64,000 nucleotides of DNA from Pseudomonas sp. KUIN-1 (GTDB lineage Bacteria; Pseudomonadota; Gammaproteobacteria; Pseudomonadales; Pseudomonadaceae), in NCBI RefSeq assembly GCF_009176725.1, contig NZ_AP020337.1:5215501-5279500 (forward strand), written 5' to 3'. The notes below the pieces were generated by a model that worked only from the letters and a program-made list of their open reading frames with translations, made no database searches and had not been told where the DNA came from. Both the position numbers and the translations under genes were made by a program. This document shows, in pieces, positions 34,675-43,809 of this stretch. Each line of letters starts with the position of its first letter. The stretch's first letter is position 1.

Positions 34675-35403
34675 ATGGACACCGGAACACTGGGTTTGAA
34701 TGTTTTGTGGCAACAGGCCGACGTTGTCACCCGTGGCGTGGCCTTGACGTTGCTGGTGATGTCGATTGCGTCCTGGTACGTGATGGTCGACAAGCTGGTG
34801 CGCCTGGCACTGCATCGCCTGCGTTCACCAAAGTTGCTGGAGGCGTTCTGGAACGCACCGACGCTCAAGGATGGCGTGCAACAACTGGGACATCATAGTG
34901 CCTACGCCGAACTGACCCAGGCCGGCGTCAGCGCCGCACGCCAGCACCGTGATGCGCTGAATGGCGACATGCACCCGCCGGCCTTCAGCGAATGGCTGAC
35001 CCGCGCCTTGCGCCAAGCCACCCTGACCGTGGGCGGGCAGCTACAAGGCGGCATGGCGATTTTGGCCACCGTGGGTTCCAGCGCCCCTTTTGTCGGTTTG
35101 CTTGGCACCGTGTGGGGCATCTATCACGCCTTGATGAAGATCGGCCTGACCGGCGACGCGAGCATCGACAAGGTCGCAGGCCCCGTCGGCGAAACGCTGA
35201 TCATGACCGCTCTGGGACTGGCCGTGGCCATTCCGGCCACCCTGGGCTATAACCTGCTGGTGCGCAGTAACAAGCAGACCCTCGCTGAACTGGGCAAGTT
35301 TGCCTTCGAACTGCACGACCTGCTGGTGATCGGCGCCCGTGCGACCCCTCGCAGCGGGCAGCCTGCACGCAGCACGTTCAACGCCCAGGCGGAGTTCGTC
35401 TGA
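34675..35403 (+). CDS. exbB: ExbB proton-channel subunit, system 2
   Basis: 242-residue MotA/TolQ/ExbB-family protein with three TM segments: about 20-40 (VALTLLVMSIASWYVMV), about 125-150 (LATVGSSAPFVGLLGTVWGI) and about 165-195 (VAGPVGETLIMTALGLAVAIP). It forms the proton channel with ExbD encoded next. AAGGAA precedes ATG 34675. Its stop shares one base with the exbD start, so translation is coupled. Sequence is distinct from the system 1 copy. Confidence 0.92.
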   Translation: MDTGTLGLNVLWQQADVVTRGVALTLLVMSIASWYVMVDKLVRLALHRLRSPKLLEAFWNAPTLKDGVQQLGHHSAYAELTQAGVSAARQHRDALNGDMHPPAFSEWLTRALRQATLTVGGQLQGGMAILATVGSSAPFVGLLGTVWGIYHALMKIGLTGDASIDKVAGPVGETLIMTALGLAVAIPATLGYNLLVRSNKQTLAELGKFAFELHDLLVIGARATPRSGQPARSTFNAQAEFV

Positions 35404-35828
35404 TGGCCAGTGGATTGCTGGGCGAGGATGAACTGGAAGAGGACGGCTTCAACCCCGAGATCAATACCACGCCACTGGTGGACGTGATGCTGGTGCTGTT
35501 GGTGATCTTCATCATCACCGTGCCGGCCATCCAGCACACGGTGAAGATTGACCTGCCCAAGGCCGCCGCGCAGCAGGACAACAAACCGCCGCCGTCCGTG
35601 GATCTGGCGCTGGACAACGAAGGCCACCTGCATTGGGACGACCGCGACATCGGCGACAGCGACTTGCCGGCACTGATCGCCGAGGCCGCCGCGCGTCAGC
35701 CGGTACCGGAGTTGCACCTGCGCGCCGAACGCAACACCCCGTATGAAAAGGTGGTGCAGGTAATGGCCGCGGCGCAGTCCGGTGGCCTGGACAAGATCGG
35801 CTTCGTGACCAAGGCCGTTACGCCTTAA
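35403..35828 (+). CDS. exbD: ExbD proton-channel subunit, system 2
   Basis: 141-residue ExbD/TolR protein. The TM segment and essential Asp are in NTTPLVDVMLVLLVIFIITVP (Asp about residue 27), followed by a periplasmic domain. The N-terminus is longer than in system 1 by an acidic stretch (GEDELEEDGFNPE). Overlaps exbB by one base. A hairpin (GGCCGGC/GCCGGCC, 35858-35880) lacks a T-tract, so read-through to the receptor gene is likely. Confidence 0.92.
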   Translation: MASGLLGEDELEEDGFNPEINTTPLVDVMLVLLVIFIITVPAIQHTVKIDLPKAAAQQDNKPPPSVDLALDNEGHLHWDDRDIGDSDLPALIAEAAARQPVPELHLRAERNTPYEKVVQVMAAAQSGGLDKIGFVTKAVTP

Positions 35829-35941
35829 CAACCGCGCCGCCTTCCTTCCCCCCCCTTGGCCGGCTGTTAAAGCCGGCCACGGCGAAGTGCGCGCGACAGA
35901 AATCAACCAGGCCGTGAACGGCCGTTTTCGAAGGTGCAGTC

Positions 35942-38062
35942 ATGTTTCGCAAATCCTCGTTGTATGTGCGTGCAGGTCTCGGTTTCGCAGCGTTCTCCCT
36001 GGCCTTGCCATCGTTTGCTGCCGATGTACCACCGGCCATCGACGACAGTACATTGGCCACGTTGCCTCAAGTCACGGTAAAGGCCACCAAGCGCAAGCCG
36101 GCGCTGCACCAGCAGACCAACAGCGGCGCCTTGGGCAGCCACGCGGTGATCGACACACCGTTTTCGTTCAAGAGCGTAGGCAGCGACGAAATCCAGGCCC
36201 GTCAGGCGGGCATCCTGTCTGAGGCTGTCAAGTATGATGCCTCGGTCACCTCCATCAGTTCGAGCTATGGCACCCACCCCGCCACACTGGCCGTGCGCGG
36301 CCTGCCCCTCGATGACCTGAACGGCTACAAAGTCGACGGCATGGCCAACATCAACCGCGGCGTGGAAATGCCTCTTGAGATGTTCGAGCGGGTCGATGTG
36401 CTTAAAGGCCTGTCGGGCTTCATGTATGGCTTCGGCAGCCCGGGCGGCATCGTCAACTACGTAACCAAGCGGCCTACCGACAAGACCACCCTCAGCGTTG
36501 ATGCCGGCTACCAGTCCGACAACGTCTATAAGGAACATCTGGATGCCGGAGGGCGTCTGGATGACCCGCGTTTCGGCTACCGGGTCAACGTGGTGCACGA
36601 GGAAGGCGATGCCGCTTCGGGTGACGCCAAGGTCAACCGCACGGCAGTCGGCGTGGCTTTGAACGCGCAGCTCAGTGATGACTTGAGCGTTGACTTCGAC
36701 ACTCTGTACCAGAAACGCAATACCAGCGGTGGCACCGACATCATCGTCAACACCAAGAACGCCGTGCCCAGCCCTATTGACGGCAGCAAGCGCCTGTACA
36801 GCAATGGCTCCTACACCGATGTCGACTACAGCCTGTCGACCGTGAGCGCCACCTACAAGTTTTCTCCCGACTGGACCGGCAAGCTGGCCTACCGCTACTC
36901 CGATTCGACACGCCGTTATGTGAAGGACCAATACCAGATTTCCAGCGACGCCGGCGCGTACACCGACAAGGTGACGTCCGAGTACCACGCCTACGACTAC
37001 AACGACACCATGGGCACCCTGGAAGGTAAATTCACCACGGGATGGTTCACTCACGACGTGGTACTGGGCGCCAGCTATTCCCAACTGAACTCGGACAAAT
37101 CCGTGGTCACCCCAAAGACCACCGTGGGCAAGGGCAACCTGTACAACCCGACGATCTTCTCGGTGTACAACATCGACTACAGCGGCGGTACCTACGGTGA
37201 CGACAACGTCAAGGAAAGCGCGGTGTTCGCCAGCGACACCATCGGCCTGGGCGAACACTGGTCGTTGCTGGCTGGCCTGCGCAACGAAAACTACCGTGAG
37301 CAAACCCACGACTCCGCCACCTCCGCTGTGACGCCGTACAAGGCCCGGCCGGCCACCCCAACCGTTGCATTGATGTACAAGCCGACCCAGGACGTGACGC
37401 TGTATGCCAGTTACGTCGAATCTCTGGAAAGCGGCGGCACCGCACCCAGCAGCGCAGTCAACTCCGACCAGACCCTGAGCCCGCTGCTCAGCAAGCAATA
37501 CGAAGTGGGCGTGAAAGCCCAGCAGCGTAACTGGAGTGCCACCGCCGCAGCGTTTCGCATCGACCGTGGCGCCGAGTACACCAACGACGCCAATGTCTAC
37601 GTGCAAAGCGGCACCATCCGCTATCAGGGCCTGGAGCTGAACGCCAGCGTCGATGCCACGCCGGACCTGACAGTGGAAGGTAGCGTCATGTCACTGGACT
37701 CGGCCTACCACGATGCGGGAGACGGTGTGGACGGAAACCGTGCAGCCGGTGCGGCGCACTATCAGGCCGCAACCCAGGTTACCTATCGTGTGCCCGTGGT
37801 GCCCGGGATGTTCCTGCACACCGGCGCCCAGCGTATCGGCGAAATGGCGGTGGATTCGGGCAACGTGCATACCCTCCCGGCCTACAGCCTGTTCGATGCA
37901 GGGGGCGGCTATCGTCTGCGTCTGGGCGATGGTCATGCGCTGACCCTGGGTGCCAACCTCACCAACCTGGCCAACAAAAAGTACTGGACCTACTATCAGG
38001 AAAACTACCTGCAACCAGGTTCGCCACGTACGTTAAGCCTCAATACCCGCTATGACTTCTAG
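35942..38062 (+). CDS. TonB-dependent receptor, system 2 (phytase-linked)
   Basis: 706-residue outer-membrane receptor. The signal peptide ends at about SFA-AD (residue 28). A TonB-box region (ATLPQVTVKATKRKP) and plug (about 55-180: PFSFKSVGSDEIQARQ, LAVRGLPLDDLNGYKVDGM) precede the 22-strand barrel; the last residues SLNTRYDF are the C-terminal strand. It is of the FhuA/FpvA-like siderophore-receptor class by appearance, but the phytase gene follows with an overlap or near overlap and the operon has a Pho box, so phytate or a metal-phytate complex is the suggested ligand. AAGGTG precedes ATG 35942. Confidence 0.9.
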   Translation: MFRKSSLYVRAGLGFAAFSLALPSFAADVPPAIDDSTLATLPQVTVKATKRKPALHQQTNSGALGSHAVIDTPFSFKSVGSDEIQARQAGILSEAVKYDASVTSISSSYGTHPATLAVRGLPLDDLNGYKVDGMANINRGVEMPLEMFERVDVLKGLSGFMYGFGSPGGIVNYVTKRPTDKTTLSVDAGYQSDNVYKEHLDAGGRLDDPRFGYRVNVVHEEGDAASGDAKVNRTAVGVALNAQLSDDLSVDFDTLYQKRNTSGGTDIIVNTKNAVPSPIDGSKRLYSNGSYTDVDYSLSTVSATYKFSPDWTGKLAYRYSDSTRRYVKDQYQISSDAGAYTDKVTSEYHAYDYNDTMGTLEGKFTTGWFTHDVVLGASYSQLNSDKSVVTPKTTVGKGNLYNPTIFSVYNIDYSGGTYGDDNVKESAVFASDTIGLGEHWSLLAGLRNENYREQTHDSATSAVTPYKARPATPTVALMYKPTQDVTLYASYVESLESGGTAPSSAVNSDQTLSPLLSKQYEVGVKAQQRNWSATAAAFRIDRGAEYTNDANVYVQSGTIRYQGLELNASVDATPDLTVEGSVMSLDSAYHDAGDGVDGNRAAGAAHYQAATQVTYRVPVVPGMFLHTGAQRIGEMAVDSGNVHTLPAYSLFDAGGGYRLRLGDGHALTLGANLTNLANKKYWTYYQENYLQPGSPRTLSLNTRYDF

Positions 38063-38069
38063 GCCCGTG

Positions 38070-39335
38070 ATGATGAAATCGACTTTGTTGAAGTATGCGG
38101 GGTTGGCGCTGGGCGTGTGCCTGGCGCTTCCATCGGTGGCCGCGCCTCTGGACACCACCGGCCTGCGCCTGGACAAGGTGGTACTGGTGATGCGCCACGG
38201 TATCCGCCCGGCTACCGACACCGCCGAGTTGCAACGCTGGTCGGCCAGGACCTGGCCAGCGTTTGGTGCCCGCGACGGTCAGTTGACCGAGCATGGCCGC
38301 GCTGCCACCGTGCTGCTGGGCCAATGGCAACGCCACACGCTGGATTCGCTCGGGCTGTTCAAGGCGGGGCAGTGCCCGCAGGCGGGGGATGCCTACGTGT
38401 GGTCCAGCCCGGTAGCGCGAACCCAGGCCACCAGTGCGGCGCTGGTAAAGGGGATGTTCCCGGGCTGCAACGTAGCAATACACCATGTGCGTGAGAGTGA
38501 AGACCGGCTGTTCCACGGCGGCAAAAATGGCCTGGCACCGCTGGACCCGGCGCGCACCCAGGCGGCGATGCTGGCAGCCATGGGTGGCAGCGTCGACGCA
38601 GCTCGCGAGCGCTTTGCCGCGCCGTTGCTGGCCATGCAGCAATTGGCAGGCGTGCCGACCAACTGCGGGAAAAAGACCTGTGCCTTGAGCAAGCAACCCT
38701 GGGCGCTGAAAGAGAAGGCAGGCGTCACCAAGCTCAGCGGACCGTTGAGCGTGGGCGCGGCCATGAGCGAAACCTTCCGCATGCAATACGCCGAAGGCTT
38801 GCCACTGGACCAGGTGGCGTTTGGCGAAGGGCGCACCGCTGCAGACGTATCGCGCTTGATGGCCTTGCGTTCGGGCAAATACGCGCTGAGCAATCACGTA
38901 CCTTACATCGCCCAGCGGGGTGCTTCGCAATTGCTCGGACAAATCCTCCTGGCTCTGCAGCCGACATCCGTGGGCAGCCCGCCGGGTAGCAAATGGTTGG
39001 CGTACGTAGGCCACGACAGCAACATCGCGCAGTTGCGAACGCTGCTGGGTTTTGACTGGAAAATCGCCGAATACCCCGAGAATGACGCAGCACCAGGCGG
39101 CACTATCGTGTTTGAACGCTGGGCGAACGACCGCACGGGCGCGCAGTTTGTCAGCGTTGCCTATGTGGCGCAGAGCCTGGACCAGTTACGCAATTTGTCC
39201 GGTGAACCGCCGTATCAGGTGCAGTACCCGGGGTATGCAGGAGAGCAATTGATGCCAATGAACGGGTTTGTTGCCGACATGGAAAAGCGCATCGATCGGT
39301 CTGCGACTGAGGTACAGCACTACGACAACCCTTGA
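38070..39335 (+). CDS. histidine acid phosphatase, phytase
   Basis: 421-residue periplasmic acid phosphatase of the AppA/phytase branch. The signal peptide MMKSTLLKYAGLALGVCLAL ends at about VAA-PLD (residue 25). The catalytic RHGxRxP-type motif is RHGIRPA (Arg42, His43) and the acid-base pair HD lies in GHDSNI (about residue 313). Such enzymes release phosphate from inositol hexakisphosphate, the main seed and root phosphate store. Other in-frame starts (38052, 38073) are possible; 38070 suits the signal peptide. Final gene of the operon with the Pho box. Confidence 0.9.
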   Translation: MMKSTLLKYAGLALGVCLALPSVAAPLDTTGLRLDKVVLVMRHGIRPATDTAELQRWSARTWPAFGARDGQLTEHGRAATVLLGQWQRHTLDSLGLFKAGQCPQAGDAYVWSSPVARTQATSAALVKGMFPGCNVAIHHVRESEDRLFHGGKNGLAPLDPARTQAAMLAAMGGSVDAARERFAAPLLAMQQLAGVPTNCGKKTCALSKQPWALKEKAGVTKLSGPLSVGAAMSETFRMQYAEGLPLDQVAFGEGRTAADVSRLMALRSGKYALSNHVPYIAQRGASQLLGQILLALQPTSVGSPPGSKWLAYVGHDSNIAQLRTLLGFDWKIAEYPENDAAPGGTIVFERWANDRTGAQFVSVAYVAQSLDQLRNLSGEPPYQVQYPGYAGEQLMPMNGFVADMEKRIDRSATEVQHYDNP

Positions 39336-39413
39336 AACACCAGCTTTGGCCCAACAACAGTCAACAGCACCACCCAAAAACCGCCAATACCTGTCCACCC
39401 AACGCCCAACGAA

Positions 39414-40544
39414 TCAAACAAAAAACCGCTCCTTCAACGGCACCAGCGCTGCCCCCAGAACCGCCGCGTCCCCATTCGTTTCGCTCAGCAATAACTGGGG
39501 CCGAGGCGGCGGGGAGTTGTAGCGATGGGTGCCCCAGAAGGTCGTCGCGGCGATCAGGCGTTTTCCCAATTCGGGCGGTAATTGCCCGCCAAACACCACG
39601 GCCTGCGGATCGAACAGGCCCGCCAGTGCGTTGATCAGGCGATCCAGTGTGAGCTTGACGCGCGTCAGCCAGGTATCCACACCGGGCCAGTCGGGGTCGA
39701 AGCGCAGGCGCAGGTCTTCGATCGAGTCGACCTGCACGCCGTTCTGATGCAAGTCTTCCAGCAAGTAGCGCAAGGCCGGGCGGTTTATCGATTCTTCGTC
39801 GTTGTAGAGGGTGATCTCGCCTGCATTGCCGTGGCTGCCGAAATACGGTTTGCCGTTGATGACAACGCCTGCGCCGAAACCGAAGTTGAAGGACAGGTAG
39901 ATGAAGTTGCTGGCCCAGGCGCCCACGCCGACCAGGCTTTCGCCGATGGCCGCGGTGGTGGCGTTGTTTTCCAGCCAGACCGGCATGCCGAAACGTTCTT
40001 CCAGCACCGGTTGCAGATCCATCAATGACCAGTCGCGCAGCGGTTCCGGTGCATTGATCTGGCGGTTTTCAAGAAAAAAGCCGGCAATCGCGAAGCCCAT
40101 GCCGACGACGCGTTGCGCTTCAATGCCGTTGCGCTGAAGCATGCGTTCGATGGTCTTTTCCAGTGAATCCAGGGTGCTGTTGCGGCTTAACGGCGGCGTG
40201 CGCAGGGTGACCTGCTCGAGCACATTGCAGCCCAGGTCGGCGACGCAGACCACCGCCGAGTCGGTGTTGATCGATACACCGATGGCATACACCGCTTCAT
40301 TGACCAGTTCGATGCGCGGGCTGGGCTGACCGCGGCCGTTCTTGACGCGCTCACCACTGCGCAGCAGTCCACGGCTGATCAGCTCTTCAATGAGCCGGTG
40401 CACTGACTGCTGAGCCAGGTCCATCTCGGTCGAAACCGTAGCACGCGTGATCGCACCTCGACGACGAAGGATGTCCAGCAACTTGCGTTCATTGAGGCTC
40501 AACGGTTGGTGCGAATCAAGTGGCGTGTCGAGGTCGAGAGGCAT
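39414..40544 (-). CDS. ROK-family transcriptional repressor
   Basis: 376-residue ROK protein (XylR/NagC type). The winged HTH is at residues 15-65 (NERKLLDILRRRGAITRATVSTEM); the ROK domain has GFAIAGFFL, NNATTAAIGESL and FGFGAGVVINGKPYFGSHGNAGEI. The zinc motif CxCGxxGC and the GEIGH histidine of canonical ROK repressors are absent: the segment reads GEITLYNDEES. Sugar sensing is therefore structurally unusual. It is divergent from the Ugp-like operon, with a 19-bp motif between them that recurs upstream of TonB system 1, so it probably controls both. Sugar or phosphosugar ligand is inferred. Confidence 0.85.
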   Translation of the reverse strand: MPLDLDTPLDSHQPLSLNERKLLDILRRRGAITRATVSTEMDLAQQSVHRLIEELISRGLLRSGERVKNGRGQPSPRIELVNEAVYAIGVSINTDSAVVCVADLGCNVLEQVTLRTPPLSRNSTLDSLEKTIERMLQRNGIEAQRVVGMGFAIAGFFLENRQINAPEPLRDWSLMDLQPVLEERFGMPVWLENNATTAAIGESLVGVGAWASNFIYLSFNFGFGAGVVINGKPYFGSHGNAGEITLYNDEESINRPALRYLLEDLHQNGVQVDSIEDLRLRFDPDWPGVDTWLTRVKLTLDRLINALAGLFDPQAVVFGGQLPPELGKRLIAATTFWGTHRYNSPPPRPQLLLSETNGDAAVLGAALVPLKERFFV

Positions 40545-40662
40545 GGAGTCTTCAAATCAGATGAGAATTAAAACAGTCGGCGTGTGGAGCAGTGTATCGC
40601 CCACCATCCATTGCACACTTCAATCATGAAAATTTAATAAAAGTCGCGCAGGTCACAAATAC

Positions 40663-40681
40663 TACACACAACCTGTATTAA
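40663..40681 (+). promoter_or_regulatory. putative ROK operator ahead of the Ugp-like operon
   Basis: TACACACAACCTGTATTAA differs from the TonB-1 motif (16588-16606) at only two central bases. AATAC/GTATT arms (40658-40662, 40675-40679) flank it. It lies 28 nt before the ugpB-like ATG and 119 nt from the divergent ROK gene. Confidence 0.65.
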
Positions 40682-40709
40682 ATGGCATTGAGTTCTTGTG
40701 AGTGTCCTC

Positions 40710-42029
40710 ATGCCTTCCATCCGTAAGATGTTTTCCGTGCTGGCCCTGCTGTCGCTCGCTGCAAACGCCTTCGCCGCTGCACCGGCCGAGTTCTGGTACA
40801 GCCACAGTGGCGCGGCCGGGAGTGCCATCGCGGATCTGTGCAGAAGCTTCAATGCGCCACGCGAGGAAGGTGATCGCCTGCACTGTGTCCGCCAGGGCAG
40901 TTATGAGCAGACGCTGCAGAAAACCGTAGCGGCTTACCGGGCGGGCATAGGCCCGGCACTGGTGGAGATTTACGACGTTGCCACGCCTGACATGCTGCTG
41001 GGCGGTGCCACCCGACCTGTCGAGGCGATCATGGCCGATCATCACAGGGCCTATCCCGACGATACCTTTCTGCCAGCCTTGCGGCGCTATTACGCCGACG
41101 ACCACGGCACGCTCGCGGCGCAGCCTTTTGCGGCGTCCACAGCCGTGCTTTATACACACCGGAAGGCGCTGGCCGCTGCCGGGATCAGCGAGCCACCCGC
41201 CACCTGGGAAGCCTTTGCGGATGCCTTGCGGGCCCTGAAGAAAAACGGTCAGCAATGCCCGCTCGTCAGCGCCTTTGCCCCCTGGATCTGGCTTGAGCAA
41301 ACCAGCGCAGCGCAAGGCACCGACGTTGCGATTCGCTCCGCAGGCGGTGACCGCTATCAGTTCGACGAAGGCCCCCATCTGCGCCTCATGAAAGACCTCG
41401 CGCAATGGACCTCCCAAGGTCTGGTGGTCCATGAGGATGCAACCCGCAGCGGGCAGCAGGCGCTGGCGTTCGCCACCGACGATTGCGCCATGCTGCTCGA
41501 CTCCACCGGGGCGTGGAATGTTGTGCACAGCACGCTCAAATCCGATATCCAGGTCACGGCACTGCCGATTTACGCGGGTACCCAGCGACGTGCCAACGTT
41601 CCCGGAGGTTCCTCGCTGTGGGTCATGCGCGGGCATTCCGTCAGGGATTACCGGCTGGTCTCGGAATTTCTGGCGTTCGTGCTGCAACCGGACAACCAGT
41701 TGATATTCAGCGCCCGAACGGGCTACCTGCCCGTTACTCAGGCCGCCGCTGCACGTTTGCAATCCGCAGCCAGCGAGCCATCGGCAATCACGGTCGGACT
41801 GACAGCGCTGGACGATATCGACGGTCAGCCTTCCGCGCCTTTGCGCTGCGGTTTCATCACGCTGATGCGCCTGATCTGGTCGCAGGAAATGGAGAACGCG
41901 CTCGCGGGTCGCCAGAGCATCGATCTGGCCCTGCGCCAGACGACGCTACGGGCCAACGAGCTACTGGGTCTGTTTCAACAAATGCACCGCGCCCAGGCCA
42001 GCAACGAGTCGAGCGAGGCCACGCCATGA
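40710..42029 (+). CDS. ugpB: UgpB-like periplasmic substrate-binding protein
   Basis: 439-residue extracellular solute-binding protein of the glycerol-3-phosphate/sugar family. The signal peptide MPSIRKMFSVLALLSLAANAFA ends before AAPAEF. It shares with E. coli UgpB the pattern FWYSHSGAAGSAIADL, SYEQTLQKTVAAYRAG, QPFAASTAVLYTHRKALAAAG and GGSSLWVM. The start is ATG 40710; GTG 40698 is an alternative. It delivers substrate to the UgpA/UgpE/UgpC-like complex. In E. coli ugp imports glycerol-3-phosphate and its diesters; the downstream diesterase and phosphatase genes support a diester here. Overlaps ugpA by 4 nt. Confidence 0.88.
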   Translation: MPSIRKMFSVLALLSLAANAFAAAPAEFWYSHSGAAGSAIADLCRSFNAPREEGDRLHCVRQGSYEQTLQKTVAAYRAGIGPALVEIYDVATPDMLLGGATRPVEAIMADHHRAYPDDTFLPALRRYYADDHGTLAAQPFAASTAVLYTHRKALAAAGISEPPATWEAFADALRALKKNGQQCPLVSAFAPWIWLEQTSAAQGTDVAIRSAGGDRYQFDEGPHLRLMKDLAQWTSQGLVVHEDATRSGQQALAFATDDCAMLLDSTGAWNVVHSTLKSDIQVTALPIYAGTQRRANVPGGSSLWVMRGHSVRDYRLVSEFLAFVLQPDNQLIFSARTGYLPVTQAAAARLQSAASEPSAITVGLTALDDIDGQPSAPLRCGFITLMRLIWSQEMENALAGRQSIDLALRQTTLRANELLGLFQQMHRAQASNESSEATP

Positions 42030-42919
42030 AACCCCGTGCTCATTTCCCACAGCCACGTCTGGCGCTGCTGTTTGCCCTGCCGCAACTGCTGGCGCTCGGC
42101 CTGTTCTTTTATTGGCCTGCGGTCCAGGCCATCTGGTGGTCGTTTCATCTGGTGCCGCCCTTCGGCGGTAATGAAATCTTCGTTGGCCTGAGCAATTACT
42201 GGCGGGTGCTGAGGGACCCCGGCGTGCTGGCGTCGCTGGGCTCGACCCTAGTGTTCAGCTTGTCGAGCGTCGTGCTTTCGATCCTTATCGCACTGGTGCT
42301 TGCGCTGTGCCTGGAACTGAAACTGCGCGGCAACGCCGTGTTTCGCAACCTGCTGATCTGGCCCTACGCGGTATCGGGCGCCACCATCGGTATCGTCTTT
42401 CATGTGCTGGCCAATCCGGTGATGGGCATCTTCGCCTGGCTCAACGCGATTGCACCCGGCACCTGGTCGCCCTACGCCAGCCCGATACAGAGCATGCTGT
42501 TACTGATCGTGGCGTATGCCTGGTGCCTGGTGCCGTTCAACTTCGTGATGCTGGTCGCCAGCCTGAAATCGGTGCCCGACGACTACCTCGCCGCTGCTGC
42601 ACTGGATGGAGCAGGTCCCTTGCGGCGCATGCTCGACATACAACTGCCCCTGATCGCGCCTTATCTGCTGTTCGTGTTTGTCATCGACCTGCTGGAAAGC
42701 CTGTCGAACAGTTTCGGCCTGGTCGACACCCTCACCCAAGGCGGACCTGGCGACACCACCAATGTGCTGGCCTACAAGATTTACACCGACGGTTTCATGG
42801 GGCTGGATCTGGCAGGCTCATCGACCCTGTCAGTGCTCATGCTGCTGGCAGTGGTGGCGCTGAGCGTCGCCCAATTCACACTCCTGTCGCGCTTCCAGCG
42901 TCGTGGGGTGAAAGCATGA
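42026..42919 (+). CDS. ugpA: UgpA-like ABC permease
   Basis: 297-residue inner-membrane permease with six TM segments. The EAA loop that contacts the ATPase reads EAA-type DDYLAAAALDGAGPLRRML (about residues 185-205). QLLALGLFFYWPAVQAIWWSFHLVPPFG at the N-terminus is close to UgpA. The start overlaps the ugpB stop by 4 nt and the end overlaps ugpE by 4 nt. Pairs with UgpE to form the translocation channel for the glycerophospho-type substrate. Confidence 0.9.
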   Translation: MKPRAHFPQPRLALLFALPQLLALGLFFYWPAVQAIWWSFHLVPPFGGNEIFVGLSNYWRVLRDPGVLASLGSTLVFSLSSVVLSILIALVLALCLELKLRGNAVFRNLLIWPYAVSGATIGIVFHVLANPVMGIFAWLNAIAPGTWSPYASPIQSMLLLIVAYAWCLVPFNFVMLVASLKSVPDDYLAAAALDGAGPLRRMLDIQLPLIAPYLLFVFVIDLLESLSNSFGLVDTLTQGGPGDTTNVLAYKIYTDGFMGLDLAGSSTLSVLMLLAVVALSVAQFTLLSRFQRRGVKA

Positions 42920-43809
42920 TCGAGCATAACCGGCTGTTCAACGCAGGCGCTTACCTGCTGCTGACCCTTGGCCTGGTGTTCGCGTTGGGGCCGCTGTACA
43001 TAGCGGTCTGCTCGGCGACCGTCAGTAACCCGCAATTGTTCGCCCACGGTCTTGCGGTGATCCCCGGCGACCAACTGCTGGAGAATCTGCAGCAGGTCAG
43101 CCGGCGTCTGGATCTGCTGCGCCTGCTGGGCAACAGCCTGCTGGTCGCCACGCTGGTGGTGATTGGCAAGCTGACGCTCTCGGCGCTGACGGCCTTTGCC
43201 GTGGTGTACTTTCGCAGCCGCTACAGTTCGGTGATTTTCTTCGCCGTGCTGGGGGCGCTGCTGCTGCCGCTGGAAGTACGGATCATCCCCACGTATGCAG
43301 TGGCCAGCGATCTGCTCGGCCCCGTGCGCAGCCTGTTGCACTGGCTGGGCATTCAGTGGCTGCCACTGCCGACCATCAATTTGCTCGACAGCTACCCCGG
43401 CCTCGCCCTGCCGCTGATTGCCTCGGCGACCGGCACCTTTCTGTTTCGGCAGTTCTACCAGACGCTGCCTGCCGAGCTGGTCGAGGCCGCACGCATGGAC
43501 GGTGCAGGGCCCTGGCGGTTTTTCATCGACATCCTGCTGCCACTGTCGAAGACCAACTTTGCTGCGCTCGGCACGCTGGTGTTCATCGGCGCCTGGAAGG
43601 ACTACCTGTGGCCGCTGGTGGCAACCAATCGCGAGGACATGCGCACGCTGGTGCTGGGCGTGGCCAGCTTTCTGCCGACCGATGCAACCCAGGTCCCCGA
43701 GTGGAACCTGCTGATGGCCGCTGCTGTGGTCAGCATGCTGCCGCCCATCCTCGTCATTGCGCTCATGCAGCGCTGGTTTGTCAAAGGCCTGATTGGAGTC
43801 GGTAAATGA
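42916..43809 (+). CDS. ugpE: UgpE-like ABC permease
   Basis: 297-residue inner-membrane permease, six TM segments. Its EAA loop is ELVEAARMDGAGPWRFFIDILLPLS (about residues 193-217), canonical for carbohydrate permeases. Partner of the UgpA-like subunit; both ends overlap its neighbours by 4 nt, so the transporter genes are tightly coupled. No unusual features. Confidence 0.9.
   Translation: MIEHNRLFNAGAYLLLTLGLVFALGPLYIAVCSATVSNPQLFAHGLAVIPGDQLLENLQQVSRRLDLLRLLGNSLLVATLVVIGKLTLSALTAFAVVYFRSRYSSVIFFAVLGALLLPLEVRIIPTYAVASDLLGPVRSLLHWLGIQWLPLPTINLLDSYPGLALPLIASATGTFLFRQFYQTLPAELVEAARMDGAGPWRFFIDILLPLSKTNFAALGTLVFIGAWKDYLWPLVATNREDMRTLVLGVASFLPTDATQVPEWNLLMAAAVVSMLPPILVIALMQRWFVKGLIGVGK

Noticed and set aside
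35903..37606. 567-codon minus-strand frame opposite the TonB-2 receptor
   Set aside because: It is a Val/Gly/His-rich antisense shadow of the receptor barrel.
42307..43809. 500-codon plus frame across ugpA and ugpE
   Set aside because: Upstream of 42916 it is an out-of-frame shadow of ugpA; the true ugpE starts at 42916 with a 4-nt overlap.
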